A stretch of DNA of 7,638 nucleotides, taken from contig JALRCB010000042.1 in the NCBI GenBank assembly GCA_023257525.1, positions 1 through 7,638 on the forward strand. The letters are read 5' to 3'. The position numbers and the translations under genes were made by a program. A model generated the notes under the pieces. That model made no database searches. It was not told where the DNA came from and saw nothing but the letters and a program-made list of their open reading frames with translations. Source of the stretch: Candidatus Nanopelagicales bacterium. GTDB lineage: Bacteria > Actinomycetota > Actinomycetes > S36-B12 > UBA5976. Below, in pieces: positions 1 through 6,226 of the stretch (the first letter of the stretch is position 1; each line of letters starts with the position of its first letter).

Positions 1-1269
1 AGTTTTTGATTTTGCTTCAATGTCAGTCCACTGCGCAGCAAGTCTTGCTACGTCGCGACCTAACTCCTCTTCGCTGGCTCCTTCGGATGCGGTGCGAACA
101 ATTACGCCAGCATCTTCGGGAACTACTGCCTTCAAAATTGTTTTCAGACGGGAACGTTCGCGGTCTGGAAGTTTGCGAGAGATGCCAGTCATTGGATTAT
201 TTGGAACATAAACCAAGAAACGCCCTGGCAATGAAATCTGACTGGTTAAGCGAGCGCCCTTTTGTCCGACTGGATCCTTAGTTACCTGAACCAGAACTGG
301 ATCGCCTGACTTAAGTGCGGTTTCAATTTTCTTTGGCTGACCATCAAGGCCAGCTGCGTCCCAGTTAACTTCACCGGCGTAAAGAACCGCATTGCGTCCC
401 TTGCCGATGTCAACGAAGGCTGCTTCCATACCTGGCAATACGTTTTGAACGCGTCCCAAGTAAACGTTGCCAACTAATGAGCCACTGCTGGATTGATTGA
501 TGTAATGTTCGACAACAATTCCGTCTTCGAGAACTGCAATTTGAGTACGAGCGCCTTGTTGGCGAACAACCATTACGCGCTCAACGTTTTCGCGACGAGC
601 AAGGAATTCAGATTCAGTCAGGATTGGTGCGCGTCGACGTCCAGCATCGCGGCCATCACGACGACGGTTGCGCTTTGCATCTAGTCGAGTTGAGCCAGAC
701 TCGCTGTCTGAACCATCGCGAGTGCGCTTACGACTACGTTTGCGAGCTGAAGCAGCTTCAGCTGACTCAGTTAATTCTTCGTCCGAGGCTTCAGCTGTTC
801 CCTCTTCTAACTCGGAACCTTCAACGCCATTAGCTGACTTCGCGCGGTTCTTGTTCTTACCACCACGACGGTTGCGATTGCGGTTTCGGTTATTGCCACC
901 GGTGCGCTCTTCGCCGGATTCGGAAGTTTCATTTGAGGTTGATTCAGAAGTGTCTACAGACTCTGAATCGGCAGATTTCTTTGCAGGAGCCTTCTTGGTT
1001 TGACCCTTCTTGGCAACTGAAAGCGTTTCCTCGCCACTTGCTGACTTGGCAGCAGCCTTTTTCTTAGCTGGAGCAGTTGTAACTGGAGCAGCTTGGAAAA
1101 CTGGAACTGCAATTGGTGCCTTCTTAACAGCTGGCGCCTTCTTCTTGGCACCAGCCTTAGCTGGCGCCTTATCTGCTTTTTCAGCCGGTGCATCTACTGG
1201 CGGTCCAGCCGGACGGCCAGCGGCACGTCGACGTGGTTTGGATTCTGGTGTTACTTCGTTATCCGACAT
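1..1269 (-). CDS. rne: Ribonuclease E/G, N-terminal part (gene continues beyond the left edge)
   Basis: This is the amino-terminal 423 residues of an endoribonuclease of the RNase E/G family, which processes rRNA precursors and starts mRNA decay. Residues 1 to about 213 are a low-complexity, probably disordered extension: Lys/Ala/Pro-rich up to about 100, Ser/Glu-rich at about 101-121, an Asn/Arg/Gly patch at about 124-144, an acidic stretch at about 148-170 and an Arg-rich stretch at about 176-213. The conserved catalytic half begins near ILTESEFLARRE (216-227). An S1 RNA-binding domain follows at about 263-300, with GNVYLGRVQNVLPGMEAAFVD as its core signature. Such extensions are known in actinobacterial RNase E. 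The metal-binding Asp residues and the Zn-link cysteines would lie beyond the window and cannot be checked. The ATG at 1269 is chosen because AGGAGA lies 8 bases upstream and an in-frame TAG lies just above it. Whether the gene is named rne or rng is a matter of convention. Confidence 0.95.
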   Translation of the reverse strand, partial: MSDNEVTPESKPRRRAAGRPAGPPVDAPAEKADKAPAKAGAKKKAPAVKKAPIAVPVFQAAPVTTAPAKKKAAAKSASGEETLSVAKKGQTKKAPAKKSADSESVDTSESTSNETSESGEERTGGNNRNRNRNRRGGKNKNRAKSANGVEGSELEEGTAEASDEELTESAEAASARKRSRKRTRDGSDSESGSTRLDAKRNRRRDGRDAGRRRAPILTESEFLARRENVERVMVVRQQGARTQIAVLEDGIVVEHYINQSSSGSLVGNVYLGRVQNVLPGMEAAFVDIGKGRNAVLYAGEVNWDAAGLDGQPKKIETALKSGDPVLVQVTKDPVGQKGARLTSQISLPGRFLVYVPNNPMTGISRKLPDRERSRLKTILKAVVPEDAGVIVRTASEGASEEELGRDVARLAAQWTDIEAKSKT

Positions 1270-1277
1270 GAAAGTCG

Positions 1278-1283
1278 TCTCCT
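1278..1283 (-). promoter_or_regulatory. Shine-Dalgarno of rne (AGGAGA)
   Basis: On the minus strand AGGAGA sits 8 bases before the ATG at 1269. It is the best-formed ribosome binding site in the window and fixes the rne start. Its strength contrasts with folC and valS, whose starts lie directly behind -10-like boxes. Confidence 0.75.
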
Positions 1284-1327
1284 ATCGCACAACACCTATG
1301 CCGAAGCACCGGTCTTGCGTTCACTCA

Positions 1328-1339
1328 CGCCCTAGGGCG
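1328..1339. repeat. 12-bp perfect palindrome CGCCCTAGGGCG in the rne leader
   Basis: The sequence reads identically on both strands, centred between 1333 and 1334, and symmetry ends at the next base pair (A/C). It lies just downstream of the candidate rne -10 box, covering the predicted transcription start. It could be an operator for a dimeric regulator, or a short RNA hairpin (CGCC/GGCG stem with a CTAG loop) at the 5' end of the rne transcript. No U-rich tract follows on the minus strand, so it does not look like a terminator for the upstream operon. Function is inferred. Confidence 0.45.
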
Positions 1340-1343
1340 CATA

Positions 1344-1372
1344 AGCCTATGTAGTGACGATGTAGGGCTCAA
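1344..1372 (-). promoter_or_regulatory. Candidate sigma-70-type promoter of rne
   Basis: On the minus strand TTGAGC (1372-1367, overlapping the stop codon of the DUF2344 gene) is followed by a 17-base spacer and TAGGCT (1349-1344). TTGAGC matches TTGACA at four positions and TAGGCT fits the actinobacterial TANNNT -10 pattern. The expected start would be near 1337, giving a leader of roughly 65-70 bases that contains the palindrome and the Shine-Dalgarno. The 99-base gap, against gaps of 16 bases or fewer inside the operon upstream, supports a separate promoter. It is a pattern match only. Confidence 0.4.
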
Positions 1373-2112
1373 GCTTGTGTGGCTTCACGATCCAAGGTGA
1401 AAGGATCACCCACGGACCAGCCGTCTTCAAGCAAAGGACCTTGCGCCAGTCGAGTAACCCGAGGGGGAATCTCCTGGGCGAAGTCTGCAACTTTTTTCAG
1501 AGCTGCCAGAACATCGTCTGGTCGAACAGCTGGCACGCCATGCCGAACGACTACTTGAAGTATGGCACAGTCAGCGCCCATCTCCACATTTGCCCGAATT
1601 ACAGCGGTTCTGGCGTCAAAGGTTCTGATTCCGGACTTGGTCAAACGATCGACCAAAACCTCAGATTCCGACATAAAGGCATCAAGTGCCCCCTGCAAAG
1701 TTTCTTGCGAGGTGCCTGGAAGTTCTATGCTCCAGTGGCTTGCTTCAAGGCGAGCGACAAAATCTGGAGTCCGAGCCTCAACTACAGCCAGGATGTCCAG
1801 GCCTGGTGGCAATACTTCATCCAAGACCGCAAGTAGCTTTTCCGGGTCAACTATCTGAACTACGCCAATTTCGACATACTCGGCTTCACTGGCAACACCA
1901 GTTGGTGCGGCATTTGCATAAGAAATTTTTGGATGCGGTGAGAATCCTGCACTGTACGCCATCGGGACGCCAGCACGCTTTAGTGCACGTTCAAAAGCCC
2001 GCTGAAAATCTCGATGTGAAGTGAAGCGAAGGCGATCCCGTTTAGCGTGTTGAATTCTTAACTTTTGAACCGCGGGAACAATCTCGCGACCTGGATCACG
2101 ATCACGTGCCAC
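1369..2112 (-). CDS. Radical SAM-associated DUF2344 protein (TIGR03936 type)
   Basis: This protein of about 247 residues belongs to the DUF2344/TIGR03936 family, whose biochemical role is unknown. Members sit beside, or are fused to, the TIGR03960 radical SAM protein, usually upstream of RNase E/G, exactly as here. The recognisable core is at residues about 17-82: KLRIQHAKRDRLRFTSHRDF, then FERALKRAGVP, GFSPHPKISYA and a short EYVEI motif. His33 and His60 lie in the most conserved segments. The rest is a less conserved alpha/beta-looking region with no membrane segment or signal peptide, so it should be cytosolic. No ATG is available near the amino end. I prefer the GTG at 2112, which overlaps the end of the radical SAM gene by 11 bases and has GGG about 12 bases upstream. 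A TTG at 2121 would add three residues. The overlap suggests translational coupling and matched production with its partner. Confidence 0.87.
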   Translation of the reverse strand: MARDRDPGREIVPAVQKLRIQHAKRDRLRFTSHRDFQRAFERALKRAGVPMAYSAGFSPHPKISYANAAPTGVASEAEYVEIGVVQIVDPEKLLAVLDEVLPPGLDILAVVEARTPDFVARLEASHWSIELPGTSQETLQGALDAFMSESEVLVDRLTKSGIRTFDARTAVIRANVEMGADCAILQVVVRHGVPAVRPDDVLAALKKVADFAQEIPPRVTRLAQGPLLEDGWSVGDPFTLDREATQA

Positions 2113-4054
2113 TGTTTGCAACTACCCGAGATGGAATGACAGGCATTGGAAGCATTACAGCATTGGTTGGACCAACCTGGATCTCAGTTCCCATGTGATC
2201 GCAAACACCACAGTCAAAACATGGAGTCCATCGGCAGTCATCAACTTCAACTTCGGACAGCGCATCTTGCCAATCGTCCCAAAGCCATTCTTTGTCCAAA
2301 CCTGAATCTAAATGATCCCAAGCAAGCACTTCAGATAAGTCGCGCTCACGGATGGTGTACCAATTAACGTCTACTGCTTCGTCAGCAAATGCAATTTCCG
2401 CAGCTGCCATCCACTTGTCATATGAGAAGTGCTCGCTCCAGCCATCGAAACGCTGGCCATCACGCCAAACTTGTTCAATAACTTTTCCGACTCGACGATC
2501 GCCACGCGATAGCAAGCCTTCAACTACGCCTGGCTTTCCATCGTGGTAACGAACCCCAATTGATTTACCAAATTCACGGTCTTGGCGAATTGCATCACGA
2601 AGTTTGTAAAGACGTGAGTCAGTTGTTTCGTGATCCAGTTGTGCAGCCCACTGGAATGGTGTGTGTGGTTTTGGCACAAAGCCACCGATCGAAACGGTGC
2701 AGCGAATGTCCTTACGACCAGATGCTTCACGTCCCGCTTTAATAACTTCATGGGCAAGACGAGCAATCTGTAATACATCCTCATCTTCTTCAGTTGGCAA
2801 GCCACACATAAAGTACAACTTCACTTGGCGCCAGCCGGATGCATACGCAGCTGTGACGGTACGAATCAAATCTTCTTCGGTGACCATCTTGTTAATGACT
2901 TTGCGAATTCGTTCGCTGCCACCTTCAGGAGCGAAAGTTAATCCGCTGCGACGACCGTTACGAGAAAGTTCATTAGCTAAGTCGATATTGAAAGCATCTA
3001 CTCGGGTGCTTGGAAGTGATAGCGAAGTCTGGGTATCTTCATACCTGTCAGCCAATCCTTTGGCGATCTCAGCAATTTCGGAGTGATCCGCGCTGGATAA
3101 GGAAAGTAGGCCGATTTCTTCATAGCCTGTCTTTTCAAGGCCGTTAGCAACCATGTCAGCGATCGTTGTCATGGAACGCTCGCGTACTGGACGAGTAATC
3201 ATGCCCGCTTGGCAGAAACGACAACCACGAGTACAGCCACGGAAAATTTCTACGCTCATGCGTTCGTGAACGCTTTCTGCGATTGGAACTAGCGGCGCTT
3301 TTGGATATGGCCATTCATCTAGATCCATAACCGTGTGCTTTGCTACCCGCCACGGCACACCTGGACGATTAGGTGAAACGCGACGAATCCGGCCGTCTTC
3401 TAAATACTCAACATCATAAAAAGCTGGAACATACATCACGCCAGACTTGGCAAGACGCATCAATAGTTCATCGCGTCCGCCAGGACTTCCTTCGGACTTA
3501 AACTCCGCAATGATGTCGGTGATTGCAAGAACTGCTTGCTCGCCATCGCCAAGAACAGCACCGTCGATAAACATTGAGATTGCTTCTGGATTAAATGCTG
3601 CGTGTCCACCGGCAATTACAAGTGGGTGGGTCTCATCGCGATCCACTGCATGTAATGGAACGCCAGCTAAATCGATTGCAGTAAGCATGTTGGTGTAACC
3701 AAGTTCAGTTGAGAACGAAACACCAAGCGCATCGAAAGCACCCACCGGACGATGAGCATCAACCGTGAACTGAGGTACACCGTTTTCCCGCATTAACTTT
3801 TCTAAGTCAGGCCATACTGCGTAGGTGCGCTCACATAATGTGTCAGCGCGCTCATTAAGTACTTCATACAAAATCTGAACACCTTGGTTGGGAATACCAA
3901 CTTCGTAAGCATCGGGATACATCAGACACCAACGCACGATGGTGTCATCCCATGGCTTTACGACAGCGTTAAGTTCGCCACCAACGTATTGAACAGGTTT
4001 TTGCACCCGAGGCAATAACTGTTCCAGTGCCGGAAATACAGACTGGACCGTCAT
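2102..4054 (-). CDS. B12-binding-like radical SAM protein, TIGR03960 family
   Basis: This 650-residue protein has an N-terminal cobalamin-binding-like region (about 30-200), with the segments MYPDAYEVGIPNQG (45-58), VIAGGHAAFNPE (146-157) and GAVLGDGEQA (165-174). A radical SAM domain follows from about 260, with the 4Fe-4S ligands in GCTRGCRFCQAG: Cys274, Cys278 and Cys281. FAPEGGSERIR (374-384) and YFMCGLPTEEDED (414-426) are typical of the B12-type radical SAM group. Near the C terminus Cys607, Cys612, Cys615 and Cys618 form a CX4CX2CX2C motif that could hold a second metal or Fe-S centre. The substrate is not known. Family members occur with DUF2344 and RNase E/G, which hints at an RNA or ribosome target; that is inference. 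An ATG 12 codons upstream (4090) would run into ndk. The ATG at 4054 is preferred because AAAGGG lies 6 bases before it and the N terminus MTVQSVFPALEQLLPRVQKP starts as in relatives. Confidence 0.93.
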   Translation of the reverse strand: MTVQSVFPALEQLLPRVQKPVQYVGGELNAVVKPWDDTIVRWCLMYPDAYEVGIPNQGVQILYEVLNERADTLCERTYAVWPDLEKLMRENGVPQFTVDAHRPVGAFDALGVSFSTELGYTNMLTAIDLAGVPLHAVDRDETHPLVIAGGHAAFNPEAISMFIDGAVLGDGEQAVLAITDIIAEFKSEGSPGGRDELLMRLAKSGVMYVPAFYDVEYLEDGRIRRVSPNRPGVPWRVAKHTVMDLDEWPYPKAPLVPIAESVHERMSVEIFRGCTRGCRFCQAGMITRPVRERSMTTIADMVANGLEKTGYEEIGLLSLSSADHSEIAEIAKGLADRYEDTQTSLSLPSTRVDAFNIDLANELSRNGRRSGLTFAPEGGSERIRKVINKMVTEEDLIRTVTAAYASGWRQVKLYFMCGLPTEEDEDVLQIARLAHEVIKAGREASGRKDIRCTVSIGGFVPKPHTPFQWAAQLDHETTDSRLYKLRDAIRQDREFGKSIGVRYHDGKPGVVEGLLSRGDRRVGKVIEQVWRDGQRFDGWSEHFSYDKWMAAAEIAFADEAVDVNWYTIRERDLSEVLAWDHLDSGLDKEWLWDDWQDALSEVEVDDCRWTPCFDCGVCDHMGTEIQVGPTNAVMLPMPVIPSRVVANSGT

Positions 4055-4060
4055 TTCTAA

Positions 4061-4066
4061 CCCTTT
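4061..4066 (-). promoter_or_regulatory. Shine-Dalgarno of the radical SAM gene (AAAGGG)
   Basis: AAAGGG overlaps the ndk stop codon (TAA) and is followed by TTAGAA and the ATG at 4054, a 6-base spacing. It decides between this start and the in-frame ATG at 4090, which lies inside ndk. The overlap with the stop codon is a usual arrangement for reinitiating ribosomes in an operon. Confidence 0.6.
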
Positions 4067-4472
4067 ACAGTTTTGGGAAAAATAGAGCAATCTCGCGCGC
4101 AGCAGATTCTGGTGAATCTGATCCGTGCGAGACGTTTAGCTGCGTTTCAGTTGCAAGGTCGCCACGGATAGTTCCCATTGCAGCGTTAACTGGATTGGTT
4201 GCACCCATCATGGTGCGCCAAGCTGCAATTGCTTCGTTACCTTCAATTACGGCTGCGACCAATGGTCCACCGCTAATGAAATCAACTAAGTCGTTGAAGA
4301 AAGGCTTATCGACATGCTCGGCGTAGTGAGTTTCGGCAATGGAGCGCTCTAGAGTGCGCATTTCCAAGGCAACGATTTTGAAACCTTTGCGTTCGATACG
4401 GGAAATTACTTCGCCAATTAGACCGCGTTCGACGCCATCTGGCTTTACAAGGACAAGGGTACGTTCAGACAT
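4065..4472 (-). CDS. ndk: Nucleoside diphosphate kinase
   Basis: Ndk moves the terminal phosphate of ATP to (d)NDPs through a phospho-histidine intermediate, balancing cytosolic NTP and dNTP pools. The product is 135 residues, the normal bacterial size. It opens [20 protein letters not shown], with the conserved KPDG motif at 10-13. It contains the nucleotide-binding segment RTMMGATNP (86-94) followed by GTIRGD (100-105). The active-site histidine is His116 in the canonical NVSHGSDS motif (113-120). All expected catalytic elements are present. An upstream ATG at 4517 would extend the protein by 15 residues into the preceding gene and is rejected, because the family starts at MSERT. The start is 10 bases after the DUF4233 stop and only a weak purine stretch (AAGA) precedes it, so translation probably relies on coupling. 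The folC - DUF4233 - ndk order is a known actinobacterial arrangement. Confidence 0.97.
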   Translation of the reverse strand: MSERTLVLVKPDGVERGLIGEVISRIERKGFKIVALEMRTLERSIAETHYAEHVDKPFFNDLVDFISGGPLVAAVIEGNEAIAAWRTMMGATNPVNAAMGTIRGDLATETQLNVSHGSDSPESAAREIALFFPKL

Positions 4473-4482
4473 GTTCTTAATC

Positions 4483-4818
4483 TTAAAGGTTTTCTCGGGC
4501 GGCCTTTGCCTCGTCAACTTTGTTATTCATCACATAGGCCAATCCCCAAATTAATAAGAACAAAATGCCTGGGAAAAGTAGCGGACGTACGAATATTCCA
4601 ACCGCAATAATGACGGCCTGCACGGCTAATCCAGTTGTAATCGCAGCCCTTTTATCGTGCCGGACGCCACCAACTGCAATTATGCACAGAACCATCAATA
4701 GGAATGTGCTCCAAATAGCTAAGGCGGTATCTACGTTGTAAATAACGACAGACACTGGAATTGATAGGCCTAAAACAATCGCCTCGAATACCAAAATCGC
4801 GCTTCCCATTACCTTCAT
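4483..4818 (-). CDS. Small integral membrane protein, DUF4233 family
   Basis: This 111-residue protein has four hydrophobic segments, at about residues 5-27, 31-52, 58-77 and 80-97. A short basic loop (RHDKR, 53-57) lies between the second and third, and the charged tail (98-111) contains [11 protein letters not shown]. It therefore should be a compact four-helix inner-membrane protein without an enzymatic motif. DUF4233 proteins are encoded between folC and ndk in many Actinomycetota, and that position, more than sequence identity, supports the assignment. Their function is not known; a link to folate or nucleotide metabolism would be guilt by association only. The ATG at 4818 lies 16 bases after the folC stop. 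An AGGAG that overlaps that stop is about 13 bases from the ATG, somewhat long. An internal ATG three codons further in (4809) is an alternative start with AAGG close by. Confidence 0.85.
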   Translation of the reverse strand: MKVMGSAILVFEAIVLGLSIPVSVVIYNVDTALAIWSTFLLMVLCIIAVGGVRHDKRAAITTGLAVQAVIIAVGIFVRPLLFPGILFLLIWGLAYVMNNKVDEAKAARENL

Positions 4819-4834
4819 ATGATTTTCATCTCTC

Positions 4835-6184
4835 CTAGGTATTGGTCTTACCCATAATTGTTCGTGCTGAAGCAGCTGTAACTACCGAACCCGTTACCAC
4901 TACCCCGACACCATTCATGCCTGCGTCATCGGCCATTTCAATTGCGCGATCTATCGCACTGGTCAAATTCGCTTCCACATGTACACGATCTTCACCAAAG
5001 ACTTGAGTTGCAAGTTCGGCAATCTCAGGCGCCAACATAGCGCGCTGCGCTCCGTTCCAAGTTACAACTACGTCAGTCATGACAGGTTCAAGTGCTTGCA
5101 ATACTCCGATTACATCTTTATCTGCCATTACCGAAATCACGCCAATGACTTGCTCAAAAGTAAATGACTCTTCTATCGCTGTCGCTAATACAGCAGCGCC
5201 GTGTGGATTGTGCGCTGCATCAACGATCACAGTTGGGCTGCGACGAACTACCTCTAAGCGTCCTGGTGAAGTTACCGAACCAAAACCTTCACGAACTGCG
5301 TCAATGTCTAAGGTCAGAGTTCCGCCAAAGAATGCTTCGACTGCTGCTAATGCCACAGATGCGTTTGCGGCTTGATGCGCACCAAAAAGTGGCAAGAGAA
5401 TTTCTTCATACGAACCATTTAGTCCATCAAGATTCAAGACTTGTCCGCCGATTGCTAGCGCACGGTCTCGAACCGAGAATTCAACACCTTGTCTAGCAAC
5501 CATTGCATTTACCGTGGCAGCGCGGGTTAACAAAATTTCCGCAGGTCCGGCATCCTGATACGAGAGAACAGCAATCGAGTCCGGCTTGATGATTCCAGAT
5601 TTTTCAATTGCAATCTTTTCAACCGTGTCACCTAGATAGTCAGCATGATCCATGCCAATTGGTGTAACAACACTCACCTGTGGCGCGACAACATTTGTGG
5701 CGTCCCAAGCTCCGCCCATACCAACTTCAACAACGGCTACATCAACTGGCGCATCTGCAAAAGCCGCGAAAGCCATTCCGGTAAGCACTTCAAAATACGA
5801 CATGGCAGGTCCGCCGCTTGCCAAACTTTCGTTATCGACGATTGCTAGGTATGGCTCAAGTTCGTCATAAATCTCCACAAACTTTCCCGCTGGAATCGGT
5901 TCACCATTTAATCGAATTCGCTCAGTTACTTGATGTAGGTGTGGGCTCGTAACTAGTCCGGTGCGCAGTCCCATCGAGCGCAGCAATGACTCAATCATGC
6001 GAGCCGTAGAAGTCTTGCCATTTGTTCCAGTTATGTGGATTACTGGATAGGCGAACTGCGGGTCACCCAAAAGGGTCATCAAGTGGCTAATTCGATCCAA
6101 ACTTGGTTCGATTTTGGTTTCTGGCCAACGAGATTCCAAGACCTCTTCCACGCGCGCGAGTTCTTGGATTTCGGGCAAAGTCAT
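4835..6184 (-). CDS. folC: Bifunctional folylpolyglutamate synthase / dihydrofolate synthase
   Basis: FolC joins glutamate to dihydropteroate and then adds further glutamates to reduced folates, using ATP, in the cytosol. The 449-residue product has the usual length and all Mur-ligase-type motifs. HITGTNGKTSTARM (50-63) contains the P-loop GTNGKTS. TSPHLHQVTERIRLNG (69-84) is the folate-binding loop. VVEVGMGGAWDATN (151-164) and GMDHADYLG (177-185) form the metal and second ATP site. Lys195 in EKSGI corresponds to the lysine that is carbamylated in the family. VDAAHNPHGA (321-330) marks the C-terminal glutamate-binding domain, and the chain ends with VVTGSVVTAASARTIMG. It is the first gene of a minus-strand operon with DUF4233, ndk and the radical SAM pair. 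The ATG at 6184 has no Shine-Dalgarno; a TAGAAT box ends 6 bases above it, so the mRNA may be leaderless. Dihydrofolate synthase activity is likely but is not provable from sequence alone. Confidence 0.96.
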   Translation of the reverse strand: MTLPEIQELARVEEVLESRWPETKIEPSLDRISHLMTLLGDPQFAYPVIHITGTNGKTSTARMIESLLRSMGLRTGLVTSPHLHQVTERIRLNGEPIPAGKFVEIYDELEPYLAIVDNESLASGGPAMSYFEVLTGMAFAAFADAPVDVAVVEVGMGGAWDATNVVAPQVSVVTPIGMDHADYLGDTVEKIAIEKSGIIKPDSIAVLSYQDAGPAEILLTRAATVNAMVARQGVEFSVRDRALAIGGQVLNLDGLNGSYEEILLPLFGAHQAANASVALAAVEAFFGGTLTLDIDAVREGFGSVTSPGRLEVVRRSPTVIVDAAHNPHGAAVLATAIEESFTFEQVIGVISVMADKDVIGVLQALEPVMTDVVVTWNGAQRAMLAPEIAELATQVFGEDRVHVEANLTSAIDRAIEMADDAGMNGVGVVVTGSVVTAASARTIMGKTNT

Positions 6185-6190
6185 GGATTC

Positions 6191-6196
6191 ATTCTA
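6191..6196 (-). promoter_or_regulatory. Candidate -10 box of folC (TAGAAT), leaderless type
   Basis: On the minus strand TAGAAT matches TATAAT at five of six positions and is separated from the folC ATG by only GAATCC. Transcription starting about 7 bases after the box would begin at the start codon itself. No convincing -35 hexamer exists at 16-18 bases and no Shine-Dalgarno is present. Leaderless mRNAs with this geometry are well known in Actinomycetota. The call is by pattern. Confidence 0.5.
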
Positions 6197-6213
6197 ATTG
6201 TCTTTAATTGTCT
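6195..6213. repeat. Tandem direct repeat TAATTGTCT, 10-base period
   Basis: Two identical 9-base copies occupy 6195-6203 and 6205-6213, separated by one T, so they repeat once per helical turn. They fill the space between the folC and valS -10 boxes. They could be a binding site for a regulator of both genes or a simple replication-slippage duplication; the sequence does not decide. Confidence 0.6.
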
Positions 6214-6218
6214 AGGAT
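6213..6218 (+). promoter_or_regulatory. Candidate -10 box of valS (TAGGAT)
   Basis: TAGGAT fits TANNNT and ends 8 bases before the valS ATG, so the transcript could begin at or within a base or two of the start codon. The same bases include AGGA, 9 bases from the ATG, which could instead act as a Shine-Dalgarno if transcription starts further upstream inside folC. No good -35 is seen at the usual spacing. Confidence 0.4.
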
Positions 6219-6226
6219 TAGGGATC

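Noticed and set aside
1328..1339. The palindrome as a transcription terminator for the folC-DUF2344 operon.
   Set aside because: It gives at most a 4-bp stem and no T-rich tract follows on the minus strand.
668..1354. Two plus-strand open frames (668-1003 and 1010-1354) rich in Ser, Ala and Pro opposite the rne extension.
   Set aside because: They are antisense shadows of the low-complexity Lys/Ala/Glu codons of rne, have no ribosome binding site, and encode nothing recognisable. The minus-strand frame continues into a clear S1 domain.
1375..2024. Plus-strand open frames opposite the DUF2344 gene.
   Set aside because: They lie opposite a conserved family protein, show no motif and have no upstream signals.
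4815..4829. A minus-strand four-codon mini-frame (ATG AAA ATC ATA TGA) whose stop overlaps the DUF4233 start codon, preceded at 2 bases by AGGAG.
   Set aside because: The Shine-Dalgarno spacing is too short for this ATG and so short a frame is easily random. It could be a coupling device but nothing else supports it.
5079..5870. Several plus-strand open frames opposite folC.
   Set aside because: All are shadows of the folC coding sequence, which has every catalytic motif of the family.
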